Positions 1 through 12,418 of a stretch of 64,000 nucleotides of DNA are shown here, piece by piece. The DNA is from Lindgomyces ingoldianus (lineage: Eukaryota; Ascomycota; Dothideomycetes; Pleosporales; Lindgomycetaceae). A program made the position numbers and the translations under genes. The stretch covers positions 600,857-664,856 of the forward strand of contig NW_022985177.1 of NCBI RefSeq assembly GCF_010093535.1. Direction: 5' to 3'. The notes under the pieces were generated by a model, which was given only the letters and a program-made list of their open reading frames with translations, was not told where the DNA came from and did no database searches. Positions within the stretch are counted from its first letter, which is position 1. Every line of letters starts with the position of its first letter.

Positions 1-481
1 ATCCTAAATCTAGATTAGATTCTTAAATTAATTTATAGTCTTAGCTAAAAATTTACTTCCCTATTAACAAAACAACTTTAAAAGTCTTGTATAATAGAAT
101 CTTATAAATTAAGCTTAACTCTAGTGCCTAAAAATAAGGGCAGTAACATTAAAAACTTTATATAACTACTAATGTCTAATAAACTTACTAAATAAAACAG
201 CTATCTTTTTTAATACTATAATTTTTATAATTATAACGCTGCTTTAGAAGTTGTTATAAACTTTTAAAGGCACTTAAAATTTAACTGCTAAGTTTTAGTA
301 AAAGGTACTTTTTTTTTAGATAATAAGCAGGTGCTATTAAACTCTAAGAGCTATAAGACTGCGCAGAACCTTATATAAAAAGAGATATATAGAATGCTGC
401 GTTTAGAGCCTATCTAGATAAAGATATTATTTAAAAGGCTTTTATATAACTAATTATTTAATAGTGTTTTACTTTTTTAGT
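1..481. other. AT-rich degraded repeat DNA
   Basis: No gene is visible. The stretch is very AT-rich, lacks long open frames and has almost no TCA or TGA trinucleotides, as in the other RIP-degraded parts of the window. It is the left flank of the pogo-type element that follows. Confidence 0.6.
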
Positions 482-483
482 TA

Positions 484-1033
484 ACGTACTTTACAGGCGA
501 GTTGCTTACACACCTAAGTTGCTTACTTTTGCTAAGACCACACCCTAATAAACTCTATTATAGCCTATAACAACCTGCTCTAGCACTATATAGTAGAGTA
601 CAGCCTAGAATATTATTTAGATACTACTTTAACTTCTTACTTATACATTTATGTGTTATGCCTTGTCTAATTACACTATTTATAGTGCCTTTAAAATAGC
701 TTACTTACTTTAGCTTATACCTACTTCTTTACTTTTTTTTTATTACTATGTGCTCTAAACTTTTTTAAAGCTATTAAGTATAAGCTTTTTTAAATTATTA
801 AAGTTTTTTTTACCTTAATTTACTTTTTTTTATATAATTTATATTATATAGCTGCATTATTAGCTACTTAAAGCTTAAAATTTTTTTATTATACTAACAC
901 TAGCTTATATGTAATTATTACTACTTTTTTTAAAACTTTTTTAAACACTTTAACTATAAAAGTTAGTAAACTATTTATATACTTCTAAATTTTTATTTTT
1001 ATAAGCATTAATTATAACTTAAGTTTTAAAGTA
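484..1033 (+). repeat. Left 550-bp inverted arm of the pogo element
   Basis: This arm is near-identical in reverse complement to 1844-2393. The match stops at the motif TTTTAAAGTA (ending 1033), after which the two sides are unrelated. Confidence 0.85.
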
Positions 1034-1843
1034 ACTAGTAATTTAAAGCTAGTTTAACTTTATAAAGAATATTAAAGCTAGGTATAGCATCTAGAATAAT
1101 AACATGTATAACTTTAATAAAATAAAGTTTATAATAGGCTAGATATTTACTAGAGTAGTTATTATAAGTTTAGAGAGATAAAAATAGCTAAAAGTAGTTT
1201 AGCTAAGTAACTAGAAGTAGATAACTGCTATTTAGAGCATTAATGCTAAAAGGTAAGCTATTTTACTTTTTATTATTTTTTAAAGTAGCAACTACTTTTT
1301 AAACTAGTATAAAAAAAATTTACTTTAAAATTAAGTTATTATAATTTTTAAGCGTAGCTAAACTACTAATTAGCTTAGTTTAGACTAGTTAAAGCACTTT
1401 AACATGTATATAAAAAAGTGTACTATTAGTAGCTACTATCTGCTAGTTATTAACAGCTATAAAAGCTATAACTTACTTTATTTTTAGTAATACTATAAAG
1501 ATAATAAGATTATTACTATTTATATGCTTTTTTACTTATTATACTTTTTATAGCTACTTAATATAAGTTGTTTTACTTCTTTAAAAAAAGTGTATAAGCG
1601 CTAAGCTAAAAACTTTATATATAACTAGATTACTTATATTATAAAAATAAAGTTCTTACTATGCTTTAAAGTAGCTTATAATACTATAATTACTTTTAGT
1701 AATATCTAAAAAGAGTTTTAAAGTGCTAAATTAGTTTCTTTTAACTTATAATAAGTTATAATAGGCTTTAATATAAAGTTACACACTCTATTACTACTAC
1801 TACTTATATATAATAAGCCTTAGCAGTTGTAAACCTTAAGTAA

Positions 1844-2393
1844 TACTTTAAAACTTAAGTTATAATTAATGCTTATAAAAATAAAAATTTAGAAGTATAT
1901 AAATAGTTTACTAACCTTTATAGTTAAAGTGTTTAAAAAAGTTTTAAAAAAAGTAGTAATAATTATATATAAGCTAGTGTTAGTATAATAAAAAATTACT
2001 AAGCTTTAAGTAGCTAATAAGGCTACTATATAATATAAATTACATAAAAGAGAGTAAATTAAAGTAAAAAAAACTTTAATAATTTAAAAAGGCTTACACT
2101 TAATAGCTTTAAAAGAGTTTAGAGAGCGCAGTAATAAAAAGAAGATAAAAAAGCAGGTATAAGCTAAAGTAGGTAAGCTATTTTAAAGGCGCTATAAATA
2201 GTGTAATTTAACTAGGCATAACACACAAACATGTAAGTAAGAAGTAGAAGTAGTATCTAAATAATATTCTAGGCTGTACTGTACTATATAGTGCTAGAGC
2301 AGGTTGTTATAGGCTATAATAGAGTTTGTTAGGGTAGAGTCTTAGCAAAAGTAAGCAACTTAGGTGTGTAAGCAACTCGCCTGTGAAGTACGT
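1844..2393 (-). repeat. Right 550-bp inverted arm of the pogo element
   Basis: Reverse-complement partner of 484-1033. The same sequence forms the left end of the element starting at 53791, so this is the original end and the other arm is the copy. Confidence 0.85.
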
Positions 2394-2395
2394 TA

Positions 2396-4452
2396 TTATA
2401 GTTAATAGTAAAAAAGTTATTTAAGATAACTACTAGACTAACTTAGTAGTAAATAGTTAGATTATTTAAAATGAAAAGACATTTTCTAATGCATTCTATA
2501 AATTACGCTAGTTTTTATAAAATTAGCTAGTATACTTTTAACTATAGGTAGATAAGCATAGTAATAGCATTACTATGTCTCTAAATATAAATAAATTATA
2601 GAGCGCTAAGGCTATCTAGGTGTTTATAGTAAAAGCTAAGTAGATTTCTTATAAATAATGTGCAGCATTTAGTAAAAAATTTCTAATATGCATTACTATT
2701 TAAAGCTTTCTTAAAGGTTTATGCGCATGCTGCTATTATAAAGGTAAAAAGGCTAAGTGTTTATTTTATAACTATAAGCATTAAATATATAGCTAACTTT
2801 ACTAGACTTTAACAGTATATAAAATATACATCTAGTAGTAATTAGTAATTAATTAACACTACACCTAAAAAGTATAAGATTTCTAGAAATAACCTCTTAA
2901 ATAAAAGACTTAAGCTTTTAAAATACTATTAAAAGTAGAAGTAAGCTTTCTTAACTCTAGCTATAAGCTACTATAATTCTAGTAGTAATATTAGCATAAA
3001 TCTTAACTATACTGTTAATGTTTATTAGATATTAATAACTAGACGTTTCTAACTTATATAGAGTCTAGTAGTAGGTATAACTAATACTATTAGCAAGATA
3101 GAGAACTTTATTAGCTAGCTATGCAAATATAGTTATAAGATTAAAAAACAGCATAATCTTCTACTATTAATTGCCTAGGCTAATTAACTAAAAGCAGAGC
3201 TAAATTTAGACTAATTAGAACTAAAAAAAATAAATAGTAAAGTTAAAATCTAGTTAAGCAACATAAAGTTTAGTAGTAAATAAAAAAAATTTAGCTATAA
3301 TATTAAAAACTCTAGTAGCAATATATAAAAATATAGTAGAGAAGTTAGTAGTAACACTAAAAGCAGGAAACATAAGCAGTATAAAGATAACTTCTTTAGA
3401 TAACAGTAATCTCTAGCCTAATTTAATAGATTTTAATACAACAGTAATTACTACACAACACTATAAAAAGGCGCTTAGGCTTATAAATACTCTAAAAAAA
3501 TTAGAGACTGCATGCTAGATAGTAGGCAGCTTTTAACAAAATGCTACCTAGCAAAGTAAACAGATAACAGTATAATACCTACTAATAATAATATTTAGCC
3601 TTAATAAATGTAACAGATATAAAGCTAATAGCAGCTTAAATCTATTAGTAAATAAAAAGACTTTAGATAAATAAGTATAAAGTAACTTATAAACTCTAGC
3701 AGATAAACACTAATAAAGAATAAAATTAAGTAAAATAATAATTATATAAACTATCCCTACACATAACTATAAGATGCTAGATATTAGTCTAAGTTAAGCA
3801 GGTTATTTAATCTATAAATTAATGTTTTTGCTGCTATAAACATTACATTTTTATTTTCTCTCTCTTTTTTACTAAACAGTATTATTATTAACTTAGGTAA
3901 TAACTTAATATTCTTTTTACACTATTTAATAATTATTATTAGTCTTTAAATTAAAATATTTACTTAGAGACATAAGGCATGTGTTATTAGATTTAAAGTG
4001 TATCTTAGGTAAAACACTTACATAGTCTAAACTATTATTTATAAGTAAAAAAGAGAGTAAGTAAGCTAATTAACTAGAATACTAGTTAGCTATAGAAAGA
4101 TAATATAAATTATAACTAGAAAGTGTACAGGCCTAGGATTTCTAGTAAGCAAATAGCTAAACTTTAGTAGATATAATTACTAAGTTAATATATATAAGGC
4201 TAAGTCTAAATATTTAAAGGTTTAGAACTATAGAATTTCTTTAACTGCGCCTAATAATAACAGGGCACAACTTTATCTATATAAACATGCTAAAAGAAAT
4301 TAATACTATTAGCCTTAAACATTAGCCTTAGTTAACACTAATTATAAATAAATTTAAATAAAGGAATATTAAATCTAGTACTAGATAAAGTTAGAACATA
4401 AAGCAGACTATCCTAGAAAGGCTACTCCTAGACTATGTTGTTCTAACTCTAG
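2396..4452. other. Unclassified RIP-degraded transposon DNA
   Basis: AT-rich with no open frame. Around 2708-2790 the plus strand reads through a Cys-rich segment of type CxCCxxxGKKAxC followed by FYNxKH, which suggests a zinc-binding motif of a former element-encoded protein. I cannot assign a family. It is the insertion target of the Copia element starting at 4458. Confidence 0.4.
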
Positions 4453-4457
4453 AAAGA

Positions 4458-4777
4458 TGTTAGATATGCGCACCTACTGTCAAGACAGGAGGAACGTTTG
4501 ACGAAAGCTGCTACATAGTACGAGCAATAAGCTCGAACAGTATGTTGCTGCAAATTGCAGCATTTTGCAGCATTTTGCAGCATGTTGCAAGCTGGTCGCG
4601 CATAGGGCTAGTGCGCGAGGGACTTGGATTGGAAAAACAAAAGCTGAGCAACACAAGTAGAGCAGAAAAAGGATTAATAAATTAACACAATTAATACAAT
4701 TAATTAATTATCCTATACATTATATCTAAACCTATTATTTATCTTAGGAAGCCTAGAAATAGTGCTTTAATCTAACA
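4458..4777 (+). repeat. 5' LTR of the plus-strand Copia element
   Basis: 320 bp, TGT...ACA ends, 5-bp duplication on its left. It holds two full ATTTTGCAGC units, against five in the 3' LTR. Confidence 0.9.
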
Positions 4778-4794
4778 ATTAAGAGTCTTAGTGC

Positions 4795-4945
4795 CTCCAT
4801 TAATACAAAATAGCCACCCAGCCTCCTTGAGACGCGACAGTCGTCCTTCGAGACCACACCGACTACAGAGCCTGGATGATGCAGCTGCAATTGAGATGTG
4901 TAGCGCACAGCATCTGGCCGCAAGTGGATCCTAAGTTGACCATCT
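4795..4945. other. Patch without RIP mutations just inside the Copia 5' LTR
   Basis: About 150 bp of balanced composition with many TCA, TGA and CG sites, between the RIP-rich LTR and the RIP-rich body. It carries no recognisable gene. A short open frame starting here at 4948 is not supported as a gene. It may be a segment absent from other copies and so not recognised as repeated. Confidence 0.5.
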
Positions 4946-6754
4946 AAATGATCTCCAAACCAAGAGCTCTAGAGATGCCGCTAATAGCTAAGTTTTTACT
5001 AGCCTCTAATGTTAAAACGCCTACGCACATAAACAAGCTATTAATAAGCAGTGTTAGAGCATTTAAAGAAGCTATTAAATACTACAAGATTAAGGCTAAT
5101 AAGTATAAAAGTAATAAACATAATTATAAAAGAAAGTAATTAAGCCTCTAACAGATTATTATCTTTATTAAGTTAATAGTTAGCCCACATCTGCAGTATA
5201 CATGCTGTTCCCTAGATTAACTACTTAGATAGTAGATTATAAACTTTAAAGCTATAGTAGGTGTTAATAACTAATTTAAATAAAAACATATGTGTAACTA
5301 ATATAATGCATCTTTAAAGCTGCTAAGAAACACAAGTATATAGGACCTATAGCTAGCAGAGTATAATTACGCTGCTATAGAAGCAGAGACACAAAATGTT
5401 CTAGAAACAACGCAGTTTAATGCTATTATAAAGGACTTTCTAACTACTATAAATAAAGTTGCCTTTTATTAGTCTATAACTTTTTAGAAAAGCAGATAGT
5501 TTACACTAAATATAAATTAAAAAGAAATAATAAAGCGCTTTTAAGAACACATAATGTTAAATTATCTAATATATATAAAAAAGTATAAAGCTGCCTTTAT
5601 AATAAATAACTTATTATACTTTACTAAAAGTAAAAAAACTACTTAGGGCATAAATAGAAACACCTGTAGTGTAGAAGTTGTAATGTTAAAAAAATAGAGT
5701 AAACCTTAACATTAATGTTATTAAGAAAATAATAAAAAGTTATTTTTAAGCTAGAAACCTACTAAAACAAAAGGCACTAAATGTTCTACATGTAGACACA
5801 TCTATGCACTAAAGGACTGCTTCTATGTCTATCTAGACAGAGCACTAGACTAGTAGATGCTAAATAAGAGAGTTAAAAAGCTTATAGCATTAAAGCGCAA
5901 GCATAACTTAGAATTTTAAGGCCTACTTAGAGGGCAGCGCAGACATAATTTAAAAATACTAACTTTAAAAAGTTTATATACACCTATGCTAGAGATACAA
6001 GAAGACTAACTTAAAGGCTAGAAAGTATTAAGAATTAAGGCAGCTGTATTGCTAGCTATAGTTAATTTAAACTAGAATAGATATCTACTAAAAAAATTAT
6101 TTATCCTTAACTTAGGCTTAATATGCTATATTATAAATAATTTTAATTAAATTTATAACTATTATTTACTAATACTAAAAGACTTTATTTAGTCTAGAAA
6201 CTTTTATGTATAAATTTAAAGCTATAAATTAATTACACTAAGCTTAAAAAGTAAGCATAGAACACATAGTTAAGAATATAGTCTTATACTACATAATAAT
6301 GCACTGTGCCTAGACCTGCTGTGCAACTTAGTCTTATTCTGCCTACTATAATAAAAAGAAATCTAGTAGAACACATAAGTAAAGCTAACTGCTTTAAAGG
6401 CCCTAGATAGAATAATAATTAGAGATTTTATAGAGATCTATAGCTAATAGGTGTTAAAGTACTATCTACTATAAAAGGGCTTATATTATACATATATAAT
6501 TAACATAAGAACTAAACATAGTCTATAAAAGGCATTAGTAAAGCTATAGCATAAGCGTCTAGAACACTCTAGACTAGCTACACTTTAACACCTTATACAG
6601 TAAGCTAAGAGGGTGTAAATTAAAGGAATTATAATAGTCTAATGTAACTTATATAGCAAAGCTAAGATATAATAATAAATTAGCTGCACACTATAAATTA
6701 GTAATAGTAGACTTAGTAAGAGACTATTAATTAATTTCTATGCATATAAAGTAT

Positions 6755-7072
6755 TGTCACAATTGTGCACAAGTAAGGTTATAGAGCTTCACAGAGGTCT
6801 AGTTTAATTACTATGTAAGGTATTATAGTAGGTACAAGACGTTGTGTGAGGAATAGGAAGGTTTAGAAGAAAATTAGTAATTAAATACTTAGCTTAAAAG
6901 TCTAAGCGCTTTAGGTATAAATTAAGCCTGTTCTAGGTTTAGTTAGTAATAAGGTAGTTTATGCTTAAGTTTATGTCTATGTTATATTATGTTTATGTTA
7001 GACATGCACTAATAATACTCTAGTACACGTCTAATACAGTTATGTCTAAGATCTAGAGAGGATACTGTAACA
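6755..7072 (-). repeat. Gypsy LTR (left, copy 1)
   Basis: 318 bp, begins TGTCACAATTG and ends ACTGTAACA. Differences from the solo LTR at 34471 are mostly C-to-T or G-to-A. Confidence 0.9.
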
Positions 7073-10000
7073 GTACCCTCTTTTTATTAGAAAGAGAATC
7101 CTTTACATTAGTAGTTCTAGCATTAAGTTGTCTTTATTAGAGTACAGGTTTAGTTTAGATAGGTATTAAGCGTAGAATTAGGTTACTGCAGAGTTCTTTT
7201 ATAAAGCTTCTATAGGTTCCTACAACAGTTTATTATATCTAGTCTATTTTATAAAGTATTTATAGATATGTTTCTTTTTATTAAACTAGATCTATTTAAT
7301 ATTTTTTATAACATATTCTAGTTTATTGTTTATAATAACAGGTTTAGGTAGTAAGTTTAGCTGTCTAGGTAGATAGGTTAGATTTAGAGGCTACTTAGCG
7401 CAGCAACAATACATAGAACACAGGGTGTATCTTTATGCTGTTAGGTAGGATTAATTAGAAAGCGTGTAATAAAACTATATAAGCTACTATAAAAAAGCTA
7501 AGGTTCTTTTAATTAAGTTTCTTTAATTATTAGTTTATTTAGATATTTCTAGCGTCTAGCTAGACCTTCTTACTAGCTGTATACGCAGGGGCAAGAGTTT
7601 AGAATTAGTTTATGTACTCTTGTTAAAGAGCTTAAGCCTATGTAAGCTTTTTATAAACATATTTAAATATATTTTAGATCTTATTAATAAGTCTATTTAC
7701 ATCTATTACTTATATAAATTAATAAGTTAGTTAAAGGGTATTTAAAAGTAGTTTAAATCTTATTTAAGAGTAGTATCTGTAGTTTACTAAGAATAGAGAT
7801 ACTTACGTTAATTTAGATATTATGTTATTAGCTTTAAACTATGCTATAGCTAACTATTTTACCTAGTTATTCTACTAGTAGTTTATGTACACTTATAGAA
7901 CTTATTCTATTACAGCATTTACGTTCTTAGTCTAGCTGTTAGTCTCTAGGTAAAAAGCTGTAAATAGATAGAAAATAATTTAGAGCTATTTACAAAGTTT
8001 ATCCTAGAAGGCTAAGACAAACTGCGTACCTCTGTCTAATATAATTATGTTAGGCAGGCTATAGTAAACTTATACATATTAGTAGAATAACTAGGCTATA
8101 TTAGGGGCAGTTATAGAGAAACATAGTATTAGATGTTAATACTTAGTTAAGTAATTAACAACTACTATAATATTTATATACTTTTTAAATAAGAGTAGGT
8201 TTATAATAAAATTAATTAATATGTCTTTTTAAGCTTATTTAAAAATTAGAAGCAGTTTAAGTAGGCTATTATACTTTTTTTAAAAGGCCTTTACTTTACA
8301 GTAAGTATAGCAACATAATACATATTAGCGTACAGTATAGAACATGCAGGGCTAATAGTACTCTCTCTGTAGTAGGTTAAAAGTCTTTCCTCTGCCTAGG
8401 TGTTTTTTAACAGGCAAGTTGTGTATAATTTAGAGTAGTTTAATTCTTAGTTTATTAAAATTAAGAATTATAAGTTAGTTATAGTAATATAGCTTACTAT
8501 TTTAGTTTTTATAGTTAGCTAGTGTTACCTTTTTTAACTAACTAGCGCTGTTTTAGAGCAAGTCTAAGGTTTCTTAGATAAATTTGTTATTTAAATACTT
8601 ATTAGTAATAATTTAATTAATTATTTAATCTATTTTATTTAGGTTAAAGTCTAAAAATAGCTTAAGTTAGAGTAGAGTTTAGTGTTAAGCCTTTTACACT
8701 TTTTTCTAAGTAAAGATGTTTTAGAATTGCCTTATAAAAGCATCTAGTTTCCCTCTATCTTAACTAGAATAATAAGTAATCTTAAAATTAAAATAAAATA
8801 AGTATTTAAACTAATAAGCTTATTAGTAGCTAAGTTATTTTATAGTTATAAAGTACTATAAGTTCTTATAGTTAGATAGAACCTATATTAGATGCGCTGC
8901 ACCTTTTAGTTTAGGTTGCTATTATTTAAAGCAGCATACTATAGTAAGTAATTTTTTATTATAGATCTTATAATTACTTTCTATAAAGCTTATTCTTTTT
9001 AAGAAGTATGTAATAGGCCTAATAGTCCTGTCTAGCTTAGTCTAGAAAAGAACTCCTGCTACTATGTAGTCTAAGGCATTAGCTTCTATAAGTATTAGTA
9101 GTTTAAAGTTAAAGTAGTAGAGTATTAAAGCTTTAGTAAAAGCTTTTTTTAGCTAGTTAAAAAACTATTAGTAATTTAAGTTAAAGTTAAATTAAATCTT
9201 TTTCTTAGTAAGTGTAATTATAGAGCTTACTAGCTATAAAAAGTTATTAATAAATTATTAGTAAAAGTTAGTAAATTTTATAAAGGCTTAAATATTCTTT
9301 ATATCTTTTAAGTATTGCTAATCTAGCACAGTCTAAACCTTAATAGGGTCTATTTAGATGCTATCTATAAAGATTACATATCCTAAATACATAACCTTTA
9401 ATTAGTAAAACTTGCATTTATTTACATTAAGTTATAGACCTGCTTCTTTTATAGCCTTTAGCACTAGGCGTACATGCTGTTTATGCTCTAAAAGGCTATT
9501 ACTATAGATTAGAATATTGTTAATATACACAGTGCAGAACATGTTTAGGTAGGGTTAGAGTAAGTTGTTTACAAAATGTTAAAAAGTACTAAGTGTGTTA
9601 GCTAAGCTAAAGGGCATTACTAAGTACTTAAATAGTCTATATTAGGTCTAAAACACTATTAGCTACTTATTACCCTTTACTATCTTTAGCTTATTAAAGG
9701 CAGCAATAATATCTAACTTTATAAAATACTTTACTTTACTTAGTTAGCTTAGGGTTTTCTATAAAAAAGGAATTAAGTATTAGTTTTTAATAGTAATAGT
9801 GTTTAGTCCTTAGTAGTTAACATAAAATTAAAGCCTACTTTTAAGTTTCTTTATAAATAGTATAGGTAACACTACTAGTAAAAAGCTAGCTTAAATAAAC
9901 CTTTTCTCTAGGTTCTTATTAAGGTATTTTTAAAGCACTTTTAATTTATTTAGTAACATCTTATATAGTAGCCTATAACTAGGTTGTTTACTAGGCTTAA

Positions 10001-12100
10001 AGGTTATTTAGTAATTATATAGATGTTATATTAAAAGCTTATTAAACTTATCTTAGAAAAAAATATGTAATAAGTTATAGTAGTTTTAAAAGACTATTAT
10101 TTTTAAGTTAGTGCATTTTTAGGGAGCTAAAGCTTAGTCTATATTAGAAATTATAACTATGTAGATTTTATAATCTAGTTATTAAGCTAAGGTTATAAAT
10201 AGAGCAGGTCTTATGTAGTAGATGTCTATCTGCTGTTTAAGTCCTAGTTTATGTCTAAATTAAGTAAGTAAAGATTTTTTAAAGGCTTTCTTTTTTTTAG
10301 GTTTAAGCAGTTATTAAATTATTTTACATAGCCTATCTTAGTAAAAGGCCTAGCTTATTAGCCTTACTTAAGTAGTTTTTCTCTAGGTTATTAAAAAGTA
10401 GGTCTAGAAACTTTCTATATTAAGTGCTACTTAGGTGTTATTTAAGTGTAAGTATAAGCATACATCTTAGCATTAAAAAAAGTTAAAGTTTAAAACTTAC
10501 TTTTAGTAATTAAAAGTAACCTTATGCTAATATAGCTATAGTTGTTCTAGGATTAGGTTATAACATCTTATGTTTATTACATAAAGTTTAATCTACTTCT
10601 TATAGTGTTAGTAGGTAATTATAATAGTTATAGTACAAAAGATAAAACTTTTTTTAAGTTATTTTCTATTAAATCTAGTTAAGTAAATTATTTAGGTAAG
10701 TAGTGTTAATTAAAGATTTAGTTTATACACTAGTTCTTTATTAATATAACCTATGCTGTTTACTTCTAAGTTAATAAAAGCCTATATTAAAGCTAATATA
10801 GTTCTTTATTATAAATATATAAAAATATTAACTTAGTACTTCTAGTTATTAGTAGAGAACTTAGCTTATAAGTTAGCAAAGATCTAGTGTTAAATTAGTT
10901 CTAAGGGGCAACTTAGCCCTAGAACAAGCCTTTTTATAGGCTTCTACTGCTATAGCTGCAGCTATATTAAGAGTAGTAAAAAAGATTAAAGCTTAAACAC
11001 AAGTTAAAGCCCTTACAGAAATAAAATTAAAATAGTAAAAATTTTTAATAAGTGCTAGCAGCACTACTTACATAAACTTAAAAAAAAGAAATAAAGTAGT
11101 TTTAAAAAATATAACTATGCTTACTACACTTAAAGTATTAACTTTTTTTTTATAATTTTTACACTTTTTAGAACTAACTAAAGCATAATTTAAATTAATT
11201 TTTATTATATTAGAGTTTTTATTTGCAACTGCGCTAGTTTAGAGGCGTATTAAGGCTTATATAAAGAAGAACCTTATGTTATTATTATAAGTAGTAATTA
11301 AGTTTGCATATGTGTTAAAGTTGTTTAAAAGAGGTTCTCCTACTATAGCGTGTTATAGTTTAGTTAAAAGGAAGTTATATAAGGCTATAATTAGACCTAT
11401 CTTATTTAGGCCTATATTAAATATAAGTTAGCAGAACTTAGTAAAGTGTAAAGTAAAGCTTTTTTTTTTTTATTATAAAGTGTTTAGGCAACTTAAGGCT
11501 GTTAACTCTTTATTTAAGTCTTTATAAGTTACTTATAAAAACGCTATAAATTAATCTAGGTTAATAATATCCTTATTTATTAGTAAGTTAATTAAGGCTG
11601 TTATGTTATAGTTAAGTTAAAAGTAGGCATATAGTAACTAGAAGTGTTTAAAGGGGAATTAGTCTATATTTTTTTTAAGTTTGTATTAGAGCTTATGTAG
11701 AAAGGAAGGTAAGTCTTTCTATTTTCTGTTAAATAGTAGGGGATTAGAGAGTTAGTTAGATTTTATTACTAAGTTAAAAAGGTTACAGGTTGTAGGCAGC
11801 GTTAGATAAAAGGGAGTTAAGCTATCTCTAGACTTCTAGGTAAGCTTTAAGGCTAGTAAGTTCTTAGTTTTTACTACTATAATAGAAGTTAAAGCAGAAA
11901 TAAACTACTTAATAATGTAAAGCTGTTTTTTAAAGTTCTTTTAAAAAGCTTTTAAGTTTACAACATAGCAGCTTTTCTATAAAGTAAGCGCTTCTTAGAA
12001 GGCTTTTTAGCTTACTTTAATAGCTTAGAGTTATATAAGTACTAAGCTTATTAAATTAAATTTAGAGGCTATTTTTAGCTAAAGTTTTAATATAATGTAA

Positions 12101-12418
12101 TGTTATAATTATATATAAGTAAGGTTATAAAGCTTTACAGAGGTCTAGTTTAATTACTATGTAAGGTATTATAGTAGGTACAAGACGTTGTGTAAGAAAT
12201 AGAAAGGTTTAAAAGAAAATTAGTAATTAAATACTTAGCTTAGAAGTCTAAGCGCTTTAGGTATAAATTAAGCCTGTTCTAAGTTTAGTTAGTAATAAGG
12301 CAGTTTATGCTTAAGTTTATGTCTGTGTTGTGTTATGTTCATGTTAGACGTGCACTAATAATACTCTAGTACGCGTCTAATACAGTTATGTCTAGGATCT
12401 AGGGAGGATACTGTGACA
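12101..12418 (-). repeat. Gypsy LTR (right, copy 1)
   Basis: 318 bp, begins TGTTATAATTAT and ends ACTGTGACA. Its outer left part is more heavily mutated than that of its partner. Confidence 0.9.

Larger units (their letters stand above)
484..2393 (+). mobile_element. Fot1/pogo-type DNA transposon, RIP-inactivated, with 550-bp inverted arms
   Basis: Both ends read ACGTACTT.ACAGGCGAG inward and are flanked by a TA duplication (482-483 and 2394-2395), as in Tc1/mariner-pogo elements. Around 1101-1250 the plus strand, read through stops, gives a trace of a DDE-type transposase: NMYNFNK at the place of the DE(T)GF acidic motif, then a VIISLER segment. In-frame TAA/TAG codons replace what should be Gln or Arg codons. 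The 1,910-bp length matches Fot1-like elements (about 1.9 kb). Unusually, bases 484-1033 and 1844-2393 are inverted copies of each other, far longer than normal terminal repeats. Comparison with the relative at 53791-56790 shows that the left arm is a copy of the right end that replaced the original left end. No intact protein remains. Confidence 0.85.
6755..12418 (-). mobile_element. Ty3/Gypsy LTR retrotransposon, copy 1, RIP-inactivated
   Basis: Two 318-bp LTRs (6755-7072 and 12101-12418) and a perfect 5-bp duplication AGTAT (6750-6754 and 12419-12423) define a 5,664-bp element. In reverse complement, a purine run AAAGAGGGTA sits directly against the left LTR, so transcription runs on the minus strand. 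Minus-strand translation around 9650-9730 gives the Gypsy reverse transcriptase segment F.KLDII.AFNKLKIV.GN, read through stops. It is inserted in the Copia element 4458-15581, so it is the younger of the two. It belongs to the same family as 24908-30572 and the solo LTR 34471-34788. Confidence 0.92.

Noticed and set aside
4948..5139. 63-codon open frame
   Set aside because: It lies at the edge of the unmutated patch inside a dead Copia element; the rest is Lys/Asn-rich AT noise.
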